In this document: positions 7,572 through 16,579 of the stretch, one piece after another
Layout: every line of letters starts with the position of its first letter
Position numbering within the stretch: position 1 is the stretch's first letter
DNA from: an uncultured Clostridia bacterium
Lineage (GTDB): Bacteria > Bacillota > Clostridia > Oscillospirales > Acutalibacteraceae
Assembly (NCBI GenBank): GCA_944383495.1
Contig: CALWPT010000016.1
Coordinates: forward strand, 1 to 61,826
Direction: 5' to 3'
DNA length: 61,826 nt
Translations under genes and position numbers: made by a program
The notes under the pieces: generated by a model
The model's database searches: none
Told to the model about the DNA's origin: nothing
The model's input: only the letters and a program-made list of their open reading frames with translations

Positions 7572-9917
7572 TTATTCCCGTTGAATCTTGGCAAAATTCG
7601 CCATTAGCTTTTTAATTCCCACCCCGTCAAAGGCGATTTCCAGCAAAGTGTCGTTCCCCATAGGAGTGGCGGTGACCACTAAGCCCGCGCCAAAGGTTTT
7701 ATGCACCACCCGATCGCCGGGCGAAAAATGCTGCTGATTGGGGGAGGCCGGGATATAGCCGGTGTGACGCGGCTTGTGCGCCGGCGCAGCAAAAGCCTCA
7801 CGTTCCCCCATAAATGCGGAAACAGGCGCAGCGTGTTTTTTCTCCAGACATTCCGGCGGAATCTCGGTTACGAACCGGGACACGCGGTTGCGGTTGGTCA
7901 TTCCGAACAGCATCCGGTGCCCGCAATGGGTGAGATACAGCCGCTTTTTCGCGCGGGTGATGCCCACATATGCCAGGCGGCGTTCTTCCTCAATCTCATC
8001 CGGCCCGCTATAAATTGACTGGTTGCCGGGAAAAATTCCTTCCTCCATACCCACCAAAAATACATAAGGAAATTCCAATCCCTTGGCGGAGTGCAGCGTC
8101 ATCAGCACAACGCGGTCCTGCTCCGCGGTTCCATCATCATTATACGTATCCAGATCGGTTTGTAGCGCCACCTCCTCCAGAAACCCGGCCATCGTCGGCT
8201 CTTCGTTTTCGTTTTCATACGCCAATATGGAAGACGACAGCTCGTTTACGTTTTCCACCCGGTGCTGCTCCTCCTTCCCCAGCGCCATCAAGGACATGAG
8301 ATAACCCGACCGGTCGAGAGTCAGCTCCAGCAGCTCGTGAGGCGGCAGGCTGTCGGCCTTTTCAATCAAAGGATTCATTTTTTCGCAGAAGGCCCGCAAC
8401 TTGGCAGCTGACCGTTTCAGCGGATCGTACTGATCGGCCGATTGAAACACCTCGTAAAGGGAAACGCCCAAATTTCCCGCAATAGACGCCGCCTTTCCTA
8501 CCGTAGCGTCTCCAATGCCGCGCTTTGGCTCGTTGATGATCCGCTGAAGCCGCAGGTTGTCTGTGGGATTTATGATAAATTGCAGATACGCCAGAACATC
8601 CTTGATTTCCTTCCGGTCATAAAACCGCAGGCTGCCGATAATCCGGTATGGAATCCCCGATCGGGCCAACACGTTTTCCAGCGCGTTGGATTGTGCGTTC
8701 ATCCGGTACAGCACAGCATGCTGGCCAAACCTTCCGCCCTTTTCCAGATTTTCCAGAATGGTATCGGCCACAAAACGAGCTTCCTCCTGCTCGTCGCTGG
8801 CCGTGTATAATTCGATTTTTTCGCCCTTGCCGTTCTGCGTCCACAAATTTTTCCCTTTGCGCCCCAAATTGTTGGCGATTACGCTGTTGGCCGCGTTGAG
8901 AATCCTCTCCGTCGACCGGTAATTCTGCTCCAGCCGGATGACCCTCGCGTCGGGATACTCCTTCTCAAAGCCGAGAATGTTTTCAATCGTGGCGCCCCGG
9001 AACCGGTAGATGCTTTGGTCGTCGTCTCCCACTACACAGATATTGCGGTGCTTTGCGGCCAGCAGCTTGATCAGCATGTATTGAGCATGGTTGGTGTCTT
9101 GGTATTCGTCCACCATGATATATTGAAATTTGTTCTGGTAATATTCCAGAATATCGCCGCTTGCAGTGAAAAGACGCACCGTTTGCATGATCATATCGTC
9201 AAAGTCCATTGCGTCAGCGTCGGTCAGTTTTTTCTGGTATAAAGCGTACACCTGCCCGATTTGCTGACGGCGATAATCAGATCCTGCCGTGGCAAGATAG
9301 CCGTCAGGTTCGATCAGGCTGTCTTTTGCGCGGCTGATCTCGTTCAGGATGGATTTGTGGGGCAAAATTTTTTCGTCAATTCCCAATTCCTTCTGACATT
9401 CCTTGATTACCCGTTTTTGATCATCAGTATCGTAGATGGTAAAATGCGAGGAATACCCGATTCGGTCTCCGTAACGCCGCAGAATTTTTCCGCAGGTAGC
9501 GTGAAAGGTCGCCGCCCAAATGTTCAGCGCTGTGCTTCCCAGCATTTTTTCCAGCCGCTCCTTCAGTTCTCCCGCGGCCTTGTTGGTAAAGGTAATGGCC
9601 AGAATCTCCCAAGGACGGGCGGGGTTATGGGCCAGCAAGGCCTTCGCTTCCTCCGGGTACGAGGAGGTCCCAGCCGCACATTCCGCAATCATCTCAGCCT
9701 GCCGTTCTGTTAAAGAGGGAAGAAATTTTGATTCAAACGCATCTCCATATTTTATCAGATTAGCAATCCGGTTAACCAGCACAGTGGTTTTTCCGGATCC
9801 CGCGCCGGCTAAAATCAGCAGCGGACCATGGGTATGAACGACTGCTTCAAACTGCCTGTCGTTCATGGAGGCGAAGTCTTTTTGTATAATCTGTTTTTTC
9901 AAGCTGGAATAATTCAT
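7572..9917 (-). CDS. pcrA: ATP-dependent DNA helicase PcrA/UvrD
   Basis: This superfamily 1A helicase has 781 residues from the ATG at 9917, behind GGGGAG. A frame extension to 9983 exists but overlaps promoter-like sequence and lacks a ribosome site. Motifs in order: Q-motif (MNDRQFEAV), Walker A GAGSGKT, Ia (ITFTNKAA), Walker B VDEYQDTN, motif III (GDDDQSIYRFRGA), IV (LEQNYRST), V (VVLMTLHSAKGLEFPYVF) and VI (VGITRAKK). A C-terminal SH3/Tudor-like segment (PGDRVVHKTFGAG) is the region that contacts RNA polymerase in PcrA. It acts in nucleotide excision repair, replication restart and removal of RecA or stalled polymerase. It appears to be monocistronic. Confidence 0.95.
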   Translation of the reverse strand: MNYSSLKKQIIQKDFASMNDRQFEAVVHTHGPLLILAGAGSGKTTVLVNRIANLIKYGDAFESKFLPSLTERQAEMIAECAAGTSSYPEEAKALLAHNPARPWEILAITFTNKAAGELKERLEKMLGSTALNIWAATFHATCGKILRRYGDRIGYSSHFTIYDTDDQKRVIKECQKELGIDEKILPHKSILNEISRAKDSLIEPDGYLATAGSDYRRQQIGQVYALYQKKLTDADAMDFDDMIMQTVRLFTASGDILEYYQNKFQYIMVDEYQDTNHAQYMLIKLLAAKHRNICVVGDDDQSIYRFRGATIENILGFEKEYPDARVIRLEQNYRSTERILNAANSVIANNLGRKGKNLWTQNGKGEKIELYTASDEQEEARFVADTILENLEKGGRFGQHAVLYRMNAQSNALENVLARSGIPYRIIGSLRFYDRKEIKDVLAYLQFIINPTDNLRLQRIINEPKRGIGDATVGKAASIAGNLGVSLYEVFQSADQYDPLKRSAAKLRAFCEKMNPLIEKADSLPPHELLELTLDRSGYLMSLMALGKEEQHRVENVNELSSSILAYENENEEPTMAGFLEEVALQTDLDTYNDDGTAEQDRVVLMTLHSAKGLEFPYVFLVGMEEGIFPGNQSIYSGPDEIEEERRLAYVGITRAKKRLYLTHCGHRMLFGMTNRNRVSRFVTEIPPECLEKKHAAPVSAFMGEREAFAAPAHKPRHTGYIPASPNQQHFSPGDRVVHKTFGAGLVVTATPMGNDTLLEIAFDGVGIKKLMANFAKIQRE

Positions 9918-10124
9918 GCAACTCCCCGTTCCCTTTTTGACTGTCTGCGTCTTGCATTTATATTGTACTATATTTCCCGTCATAATTCTACAATTAATCC
10001 CAAATATTCACATATTTTATTCAAACCCATATTGATTCGTGCTTTGTGCCGCATTGGTGACCCCTCCCCAATTCATTTTCCGTCGTGAACGGGTCATTTA
10101 CATCTCTTTCTCATTGTAAACGGC

Positions 10125-10160
10125 AAAAACGGGCCGTGTTTTAAAAACACGGCCCGTTTT
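10125..10160 (-). terminator. Terminator of dfx-ftn operon
   Basis: AAAACGGGCCGTGTT and its complement form a near-perfect stem with an AT loop, flanked by A-run and T-run on both strands. It lies 12 bases after the ferritin stop on the minus strand. Confidence 0.85.
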
Positions 10161-10172
10161 CCGGCTGGGAAG

Positions 10173-10685
10173 CTACAACACCAGAGACGGCGCGGTATAA
10201 ACCCGCGCGCCTAGTTCACTGTTGAGCATATACAATCCCTTTGCGTCAGTACCGAACAGTTCCATCCTGGTAATTAAATCAGAAGCGTTCTTTTCCTCCT
10301 CGCCCTGCTCTTTGACAAACCAATCCAGCAGCTGCATGGTGCGGTAATCCTTTACATCATATGCCGCGGCATAAATGTCATTGATTAGAGATGTCACGTA
10401 CTGTTCATGTTTCAGCGCCGCCTTCAAGGGAGCCATCGTATCGCTCAAGCTACAGTCGGGCTTGGCAATGGCCTCAAAGGTTATCTTTTCGCCGTTGTTT
10501 TGCAGGTATTGATAAAACAGCATGGCATGATCCCGTTCTTCCTGGGCCTGTACCTTATACCAGTTCTCAAAGCCGTCAAGCCCTGCCGCAGCGTAATAAT
10601 TGGCAAATTCCAAATACAAGTAAGCGGAATAAAACTCCTTATTAATTTGATCGTTTAACAGCCTTGCTACCTTTTGATCCATCAT
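10173..10685 (-). CDS. ftnA: Ferritin, non-heme iron storage protein
   Basis: The 170-residue four-helix protein has ferroxidase-centre residues visible: Glu in NKEFYSAYLY, Glu-Glu and His in AQEERDHAM, Glu in LKHEQYVT, and Glu in VKEQGEEEKN. It oxidises Fe(II) and stores iron as a mineral in a 24-mer shell in the cytoplasm. Length and motifs are those of bacterial FtnA; no heme-binding Met pattern of bacterioferritin was evident. The start overlaps the stop of the upstream superoxide reductase gene in an ATGA, so iron storage and superoxide/peroxide defence are translationally linked. Confidence 0.93.
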   Translation of the reverse strand: MMDQKVARLLNDQINKEFYSAYLYLEFANYYAAAGLDGFENWYKVQAQEERDHAMLFYQYLQNNGEKITFEAIAKPDCSLSDTMAPLKAALKHEQYVTSLINDIYAAAYDVKDYRTMQLLDWFVKEQGEEEKNASDLITRMELFGTDAKGLYMLNSELGARVYTAPSLVL

Positions 10686-11077
10686 TGATCACGCTCCTTA
10701 AACACTTTTTTCCATAAGCCATGCAGGTTGCAGTATGCCATCGCCGCGACAACCTCGTCATTGTCGCAGATCATAAAGCAGGCTTCAGGCTTGTCTCCCG
10801 GCTTCAGGCATTTGCGCTGGTTTCCCTGCAAGGTGTGTAGGCAAATCCATTCTATAAAATGCTCCTCCGTCATCGGATGCGGCGCCGCCCCCACCTGCAC
10901 GTTCACGCGATTGTTCTCCCGCGTGATTACCGGCACATGCTTTTCCTGCGCCGCATCCGTGACATTCGGAACCAGCTCCTGCATTTTTTCACCGCAGCAT
11001 TGAACCGGAACCCCGGTATTCTTGGCAAAAGCAATAATATTGCCGCAGTGCTTACATATAAAAAATTTCACGTCCAT
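10682..11077 (-). CDS. dfx: Desulfoferrodoxin (superoxide reductase)
   Basis: The 131-residue protein has an N-terminal desulforedoxin domain with four cysteines (CKHCG at 8-11 and CC at 28-29) for an FeCys4 centre. A C-terminal neelaredoxin domain follows, with the catalytic Fe ligands: His in EKHVPVI, two His in the PHPMTEEHF segment, and Cys plus His in CNLHGLWK. It reduces superoxide to peroxide without making oxygen, a hallmark of anaerobes. The ribosome site GGGAG lies 7 bases before the ATG, and ftnA follows with a 4-base overlap. Confidence 0.95.
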   Translation of the reverse strand: MDVKFFICKHCGNIIAFAKNTGVPVQCCGEKMQELVPNVTDAAQEKHVPVITRENNRVNVQVGAAPHPMTEEHFIEWICLHTLQGNQRKCLKPGDKPEACFMICDNDEVVAAMAYCNLHGLWKKVFKERDQ

Positions 11078-11186
11078 ATCATCTCTCCCTTTACTTTCCC
11101 ATTTATGATTCGCCCACGCCGTGATAAAGCGCGGCTACCCTATAGAAAAAGCCCTTAACACAAACCAGTTATTTCCCTTTACTGTT

Positions 11187-11214
11187 ATTTTAAACCATTT
11201 TAAATAGAAGTCAA
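11187..11214 (-). promoter_or_regulatory. Promoter of dfx-ftn
   Basis: On the minus strand TTGACT (11214-11209), a 16-base spacer and TAAAAT (11192-11187) lie about 110 bases before the dfx start. The spacer contains a second TTTAAAAT copy, so the site has AT-rich direct repeats where a regulator such as PerR or Fur could bind. No consensus box for either was recognised. Confidence 0.6.
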
Positions 11215-11461
11215 TACCGTATTCTCATTTTAAATATTTCGACCCCTTTTGTCCAATGAATCGGGCCATTATCCTTTCCAAACGCCAGCGAGTCGCTTTT
11301 ATGCCGGAATGCCTTGCCTTACGCGGGGGAGGCGGCTGCCCTTGAGGACGGCGCCGATTAAGCAGGCCGCCCGTTATCACTGAATGCCTAGAGCCAAACA
11401 AACGCTCCACGGCCTTGCAAAAAGCCGCAAAGCGCACTGTTAGCTGTGCGGTTCGCAATTT

Positions 11462-12259
11462 TTACTCATTTTCATAACATCCCAAAACCCTTTTCCATTG
11501 TGCGATCTCCCCCAATGCCTCTAAAGCAGCTGCAATCGGCGGATCCGCGGCGCTGCCGTCGAGATCCACCAAGAATAAATACTCTCCCAGCACCGTTTTT
11601 GCCGGGCGGCTTTCAATTTTCAGCAGATTAATCCCCGCTTCGGCAAAAATTCGCAGGGCCCCGTACAAAACCCCCGGACGATCCTTCAAGGAAAAGGCCA
11701 AGGACGTTCGCGGATGTTTGTGCGGCAGCGTGAGCTCCTTTCCCAAAAGCACAAACCGGGTGGAATTGTGCCCGCCGTCTTCCACGTTTTCCCTTAAAAT
11801 GGAAAGGCCGTAAGCTTCCGCCAGCTCCCTGGGGCCGATAACGCCTTCGCCCTTCCCGCAGGCAGCGGCGGCCGCCGCCGTGCTTTCCGTTAACCGGACT
11901 GGAAGCCCCATCTCCTCCACCAGCCGCCGGCACTGTCCAGCGGGCTGGGGATGGGTGGCAATTTCTCGCAGGTCGGATTCCGCCGTGCCCGGAAGGGCCA
12001 TGAGGCAATGATGAATTTCATAAATATACTGCGCCTGGATGTGCAGCGGGCTGACCGCCAAAAGATCAGCGGTGACGGTCACTGTTCCTTCCAGGGAATT
12101 TTCAATCGGCAAAAACGCCCCCGCCGCCAGGCCTTCCTCGGCGGCCTTCATCGCCAAGGGAATGGTGTCGCACAGCATGGGCTCCCTGCCGCCGGAAAAA
12201 GCGGCGTAGGCCCCGTCGGAAAAGGTGCCTTTGGGCCCTAAAACGGCAATTTTGCTCAT
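11462..12259 (-). CDS. pheA: Prephenate dehydratase
   Basis: The 265-residue monofunctional enzyme converts prephenate to phenylpyruvate in phenylalanine synthesis. Residues 1-180 are the catalytic domain (start IAVLGPKGTFSDGAY, PIENSLEGTV, and the NSTRF motif with catalytic Thr). Residues 185-265 are an ACT domain with GVLYGAL and ESRP, the phenylalanine feedback site. The ATG overlaps the aroF stop by 4 bases, placing the first step of the shikimate pathway and the Phe branch in one operon. About 240 bases without a supportable gene follow. Confidence 0.95.
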   Translation of the reverse strand: MSKIAVLGPKGTFSDGAYAAFSGGREPMLCDTIPLAMKAAEEGLAAGAFLPIENSLEGTVTVTADLLAVSPLHIQAQYIYEIHHCLMALPGTAESDLREIATHPQPAGQCRRLVEEMGLPVRLTESTAAAAAACGKGEGVIGPRELAEAYGLSILRENVEDGGHNSTRFVLLGKELTLPHKHPRTSLAFSLKDRPGVLYGALRIFAEAGINLLKIESRPAKTVLGEYLFLVDLDGSAADPPIAAALEALGEIAQWKRVLGCYENE

Positions 12260-13269
12260 AGCGACCGGTCCACCGCCCCTGAAATGGCGGCAAGCCTTCC
12301 CATCAGCTCGTCAAACTGGCCGGGGGTAATGGACTGGGGCCCGTCGCACATGGCGTTTTGCGGATCATTGTGGACCTCGATCATCAGTCCGTCCGCGCCC
12401 GCGGCGATGGCGGCCCGGGCCACGCAGGGAACATATTTGGAATGCCCCGTGGCATGAGAGGGATCCACGATAATCGGCAGATGGGACAGTTCATTCACCA
12501 CCGCCACCGCGGCAATATCCACCGTGTTGCGCGTGGCGGTTTCAAAGGTGGTGATGCCCCGCTCGCACAGAACAACGTTTTCATTGCCCTCACTCATGAT
12601 ATACTCCGCCGCCATCAGCCATTCCTCGACGCGGGCGGACAAGCCCCGTTTCAAAAGCACCGGCTTGTTGGTTCGGCCCACCTCCGTGAGCAGGGAAAAG
12701 TTCTGCATGTTCCGCGCGCCGATTTGCAGCATATCCACATAAGAGGAGACCAGCTCCACATCCCGGGTATCCATCACCTCAGTGATAATGGGCAGCCCGG
12801 TTTCCTCCCGGGCGGTTTTTAGAATTTCCAGCCCTTCTTTGGCGAGGCCCTTGAAGGAATAGGGCGACGTGCGGGGCTTAAACGCGCCGCCCCGCAGGAT
12901 GGAGGCCCCTGACGCCTTGACCGCCTTGGCAATGCCCACCACCTGCTCCTCGCTCTCAATGGCGCAGGGGCCGGCAAACACCACCTGCCGCTTGCCGCCG
13001 ATGGTCACGCCGGAAACGTTTACCTGGGTTTTTTCCTTGATCAGCTCCCTGCCCGCCAGCTTATACGGCTTCATAATGGGCACAACGTCTTCCACACCGG
13101 GCAGCGTTTTCAGGGCCTCCATGTCCACCAGGCGTTTATCGCCGATGGCGCCGATGATGGTCTTGAACTCGCCCACAATGGGATGGGTCTGGAAGCCCAG
13201 GTTTTTCAGCCGGGTTTCCATTTGTGTAATTTGTTCCGTGCTGGCACGGTCTTTCATAATAATAATCAT
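12256..13269 (-). CDS. aroF: 3-deoxy-7-phosphoheptulonate synthase (DAHP synthase, AroF/type I beta)
   Basis: The 337-residue enzyme condenses phosphoenolpyruvate and erythrose 4-phosphate, the entry reaction of aromatic amino acid synthesis. Residues 1-70 form the ferredoxin-like regulatory domain typical of the clostridial/Thermotoga form (MIIIMKDRAS...). The barrel follows, with FAGPCAIES, RGGAFKPRTSPYSF, LKRG, CERGI and VDPSHATGHS, all substrate- or metal-binding motifs. It starts 7 bases after rqcH and ends in a 4-base overlap with pheA. No T-box or leader peptide was seen upstream, so control is probably allosteric. Confidence 0.95.
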   Translation of the reverse strand: MIIIMKDRASTEQITQMETRLKNLGFQTHPIVGEFKTIIGAIGDKRLVDMEALKTLPGVEDVVPIMKPYKLAGRELIKEKTQVNVSGVTIGGKRQVVFAGPCAIESEEQVVGIAKAVKASGASILRGGAFKPRTSPYSFKGLAKEGLEILKTAREETGLPIITEVMDTRDVELVSSYVDMLQIGARNMQNFSLLTEVGRTNKPVLLKRGLSARVEEWLMAAEYIMSEGNENVVLCERGITTFETATRNTVDIAAVAVVNELSHLPIIVDPSHATGHSKYVPCVARAAIAAGADGLMIEVHNDPQNAMCDGPQSITPGQFDELMGRLAAISGAVDRSL

Positions 13270-13276
13270 GGTTCAA

Positions 13277-15049
13277 TCAATCCTTTCCATTGTCCACCCG
13301 CAGCCGCTGCGCCAGCGCCCCGTCGGGAGCGACGTATGCGGTCTCATTGGTGGTATAGATCACCATGCCGGGCTTTGCCCCGGCCGGTTTTTTCACATGC
13401 TTTACAAGCGTATAGTCCACCGGCACCATGGCGGAGTCTCTCCCCTTGGAGTAAAACGCCGCCAGCACCGCCGCCTGGGTGACGGTGGTATCGCCGGGGG
13501 TCTTTCCTTCACAGCGAACGATGACATGGGAGCCGTGAATTCCCTTGGTGTGCAGCCAAAGGTCGGTCTTATCAGCGGTTCCCAGGGTGAGGGAATCGTT
13601 TTGCCGGTTGTTGCGGCCCACGAGGATGGTAAAGCCCTCGTCTGACCGGAATTCAAGCGGCGCAAGGGGCGGGGGGGATTTGCGTTTGCCCTTTCCCGCG
13701 CTGGGCCGCGCATCCTTCACATACCCGCCCGCCGTCAGCTCGTCCCGGATTGCGTCCAGCTCGGAGAGGGTTTCCGCGCGGCTCAGCTCGTCAAACACCG
13801 AGTCAAAGTATTTCAGTTCCTCCTCGCCCTTTTCGATCAAATCTCCCAGCAGCCCTGCGGCGGCGCTGGCCTTGCGGTAGTCCTTGAAATACTTTTGCGC
13901 GTTGGCGGCGGGAGACAGGGCCACGTTCAGGGGAATACGCACCACATGGCAGTCGGGGTCGTAATAATTCACCGCGTCGCAATAAGGATCCCCCGGCTGA
14001 ACGGCGTGCAGGTTGGCCTTTAACAGCTCGCCATAAATCCGGAGCTGCTCCCGATCCTTGGTTTTCTCCAAATCGGCCCGCTGGCGGTTGATTTTGCGCG
14101 CCGTGCGTTCGCTTAAGGTGGTCAGGGCTTTTAAGATCCCCGCAGAATGGGCCTTCAGCCGCTGGGCCTGATCCTTTTTGGCGTAAAACGCGTCCAAAAG
14201 GGAGCTGTAATCAGGATAAACGCTGGTAACGGCGGCCATGCCATACTGGGTAACCGGACAGTAGGTCAATTCAAAGGGAGTCCCCTTCGGATCGCAGACC
14301 AGCGTCGGCGTGCCGCCCGATTCCACCTGCTCCCGCAGCCGTTCAAGCTGCACGGACAGCCGCTGCAGCTCCAGCGGGGACATGGAATCGGTGCGCGCGT
14401 CCACGGTTTTACAGGATAAAAAAGCCAGCTCCCGGCCGATGAGAGGGGAAACCCCGTCCATCACGGCGCACAGGGCCTTGGACAGCAGTCCCGGAGTCGT
14501 CATCGCGGCCTCCGCCGTCGCCTGGGGCGGTTCGCGAAGCCAATTCAGCTTTCCCTGGGGAGGCGGCATTTCATATACGGCTCCGGGATGGATCAGGCGC
14601 CCCTCCGCCTCAGGGGAAGAGCGGCGCACCGCGTCTATCATTTTTCCGTCCGGGCCCACCAAAATAATGTTGCTGCGCCGGCCCATCATTTCGCAGCATA
14701 AGGTCAGCCTCACGGGATCCCCCAGCTCGCTCACGGAATCAAAGTCTAAAAACAAAACCCGTTCCAGCCCGTTCTGGCGAATTTCCGCCAGACGCGCCCC
14801 GCCCAGCATCTTGCGCAGCAGCATGCAGAACATAGGCGGCTGGGCCGGATTCGGCGGCAGCACCTTTGTAAACTGGATCCGGGGAAACGCCCCGCCTGCC
14901 GCGATAAACAGGTTTGCTGAAAAGCCCCTGGCGCTGAGCGCCAAAAGCATTTCCTCCCGGGTGGGCATATTGATTTTCTGCACGCGGCATCCCACCGCGC
15001 GGCTCAGCTCCTCCCGCAAAAGGTAGAGCAGCGTTCCGTCCAAAGCCAT
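13277..15049 (-). CDS. rqcH: RqcH, ribosome quality control protein (NFACT family)
   Basis: The protein has 590 residues: an N-terminal NFACT-N domain (start MALDGTLLYLLREEL), a central HhH/coiled-coil region (about 270-430, LSERTARKINRQRADLEK and many charged residues), and a C-terminal NFACT-R domain with the DLWLHTKGIHGSHVIV motif and YTTNETAYVAPDG. RqcH binds stalled large subunits and recruits tRNA-Ala to add alanine tails to the stuck nascent chain. Older annotation calls it fibronectin-binding protein. Upstream neighbours work on tRNA and RNA; downstream lies aroF with 7-base spacing. Confidence 0.93.
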   Translation of the reverse strand: MALDGTLLYLLREELSRAVGCRVQKINMPTREEMLLALSARGFSANLFIAAGGAFPRIQFTKVLPPNPAQPPMFCMLLRKMLGGARLAEIRQNGLERVLFLDFDSVSELGDPVRLTLCCEMMGRRSNIILVGPDGKMIDAVRRSSPEAEGRLIHPGAVYEMPPPQGKLNWLREPPQATAEAAMTTPGLLSKALCAVMDGVSPLIGRELAFLSCKTVDARTDSMSPLELQRLSVQLERLREQVESGGTPTLVCDPKGTPFELTYCPVTQYGMAAVTSVYPDYSSLLDAFYAKKDQAQRLKAHSAGILKALTTLSERTARKINRQRADLEKTKDREQLRIYGELLKANLHAVQPGDPYCDAVNYYDPDCHVVRIPLNVALSPAANAQKYFKDYRKASAAAGLLGDLIEKGEEELKYFDSVFDELSRAETLSELDAIRDELTAGGYVKDARPSAGKGKRKSPPPLAPLEFRSDEGFTILVGRNNRQNDSLTLGTADKTDLWLHTKGIHGSHVIVRCEGKTPGDTTVTQAAVLAAFYSKGRDSAMVPVDYTLVKHVKKPAGAKPGMVIYTTNETAYVAPDGALAQRLRVDNGKD

Positions 15050-15115
15050 AACGGGTTTTCCTTTTTGCGATTATTGCGCCGGAATAGGCCCCGCCAGCGG
15101 CCGATTCCGGCTCGT

Positions 15116-15883
15116 TTATATTGTCAAATAGGGCTCTTTTTCCGACAAAAGGTGGAAAGAAACCTCCGGAAAAGCGGCTTTCAGCCGCTCCTTCAGCGGC
15201 GGGAGCACCACTGCCTCGGTGGAGAAATGCCCCGCGTCATAGAGGCAAAGGCCCATTGCGCTCGCCGCCAGCCATTCGTGCTGCTTGATCTCAGAGGTCA
15301 AAAACGCATCCGCCCCTGTTTGAGCTGCCGCGGCAATCAGGTCGTCCCCCGCGCCTCCGCAGACCGCCAGGCGGCCTACCTCGGCCCGGGGGCATGTAAA
15401 TCGAATGCTCCCGCAGCCCACCGCGGTTTTGACCCGGGCCGCAAGCTGCGCCGGGCTCACCGGATCGATCCGGCCCACCCGTCCTATGGGCGGGGCGCCG
15501 GGGTTTTCCGGATCGGCAAACGTTTCCACGTCCCGCAGGCCTAAGCACTCGGCCAGGGCGTCGTTAACGCCTCCCTCGCACGCGTCCAAATTGGTGTGAG
15601 CGCAAATGGCCGACAGGCCGTTCCGCGCCATTCTATAAAGAACCGATTCGGCGAGCAAGGCCCGCAGAGGGTCAAAAATCACCGGATGGTGGGAAATCAG
15701 CAAAGTGCAGCCCAAGGCCAGAGCCTCTTTTACCGTATCATGGGTGATATCCAGGCAAATGCCGGCCCGTTCCACGGGAGCTTCCGGATCCCCCGCCAGA
15801 AAACCGGCGTTATCAAGCTTCAATTGCGTGGCAAACGGAGCGAAAGCGTCAATTTCCTGGTAAATGTCCCGGTTCAGCGTCAT
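15116..15883 (-). CDS. Nif3-like dinuclear metal center protein
   Basis: The protein has 255 residues from the ATG at 15883, behind GGGAGG with 8-base spacing; an upstream in-frame ATG at 15934 lacks a ribosome site. Motifs of the NIF3/YbgI family are clear: LISHHPVIF, AHTNLDACEGGVNDALAE, and C-terminal TSEIKQHEW and DAGHFSTE, supplying His, Asp and Glu for two metals. The biochemical role is unsettled (called GTP cyclohydrolase 1 type 2 homolog). It overlaps trmK by 35 bases, the usual partner in Bacillota, which suggests a role tied to tRNA or nucleotide metabolism. Confidence 0.9.
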   Translation of the reverse strand: MTLNRDIYQEIDAFAPFATQLKLDNAGFLAGDPEAPVERAGICLDITHDTVKEALALGCTLLISHHPVIFDPLRALLAESVLYRMARNGLSAICAHTNLDACEGGVNDALAECLGLRDVETFADPENPGAPPIGRVGRIDPVSPAQLAARVKTAVGCGSIRFTCPRAEVGRLAVCGGAGDDLIAAAAQTGADAFLTSEIKQHEWLAASAMGLCLYDAGHFSTEAVVLPPLKERLKAAFPEVSFHLLSEKEPYLTI

Positions 15884-16577
15884 CTCCGGTTCCTCCCTTT
15901 CGTAATAGCTGATCAATCCTTTGGGCCAAGGCAAAGGCCCGGGCGGCGGCAGGATCCCCGCCTTTTTGCAGTCCCGCAGCCCGCTTTAACGCCCGGTTCC
16001 GCTGTTTTCGCAGATATATGGCGTTGTCCCCCTCGTTTGGATCCCGGATGAGGCCAACGGCCAGCATTAAATCGTCCGGCTCGGCTATTTCGCCGGTATA
16101 AACGGCCTGCATCACCGTGTAGGCATGACCTGGCAGGGCGGCGGTTTGTTCCATTATAATTTTAAATCCCGCTTCGCACAAGTACTTTCTCAAAGCCTCC
16201 CCGTGGGACATGGGCTGCAAAACCAGCCGGATCTGAGAATTTTTTACCCACGCGGCAGCGTCAATAATGCGGGAGATCAAAACCCCGCCCATGCCGGCGA
16301 GAATGATATCGTCGCATTCCCCCGGCGCAACGCCGGAAAGCCCGTCGCACAGACGCAGGTCAATTCGGTCAGACAGGCCCCGGGTCTCCACATTTCGCCG
16401 CGCCGCGCTTAAAGGCCCCTCCCGCAAATCACAGGCGATTACCTGGGGGCAAATCTCCCGCTGGGCCAAATAAATGGCCAGATAGCCATGGTCTGTGCCG
16501 ATGTCCGCCGCGGCGCGGCCTTTGCGGACCATGGACGCGGCAAGGCGCAGCCGTTTGTCAAGCTTTATGGGATCCAT
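15849..16577 (-). CDS. trmK: tRNA (adenine(22)-N(1))-methyltransferase TrmK
   Basis: The 242-residue SAM-dependent methyltransferase makes m1A22 in tRNA. Its N-terminal Rossmann domain shows AADIGTDHGYLAIYL (SAM loop), ACDLREGPLSAARRN and IILAGMGGVLI. The C-terminal third is a helical coiled-coil domain rich in Arg/Lys (IYLRKQRNRALKRAAG), as in Bacillus YqfN. It sits 2 bases after the NYN gene and overlaps the Nif3-like gene, forming a tight RNA-processing cluster. Confidence 0.93.
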   Translation of the reverse strand: MDPIKLDKRLRLAASMVRKGRAAADIGTDHGYLAIYLAQREICPQVIACDLREGPLSAARRNVETRGLSDRIDLRLCDGLSGVAPGECDDIILAGMGGVLISRIIDAAAWVKNSQIRLVLQPMSHGEALRKYLCEAGFKIIMEQTAALPGHAYTVMQAVYTGEIAEPDDLMLAVGLIRDPNEGDNAIYLRKQRNRALKRAAGLQKGGDPAAARAFALAQRIDQLLRKGGTGDDAEPGHLPGN

Positions 16578-16579
16578 GC

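Noticed and set aside
11225..11458. 77-codon minus-strand open frame after pheA
   Set aside because: It is rich in Arg and Pro with no recognisable fold and no ribosome site, and lies in a terminator-like region (GCGAACCGCAC...GTGCG then GGCTTTTTG). Left unannotated.
15050..15115. T-box or leader peptide before rqcH-aroF-pheA
   Set aside because: The gap is only about 66 bases and shows no T-box sequence, anti-terminator or run of aromatic codons.
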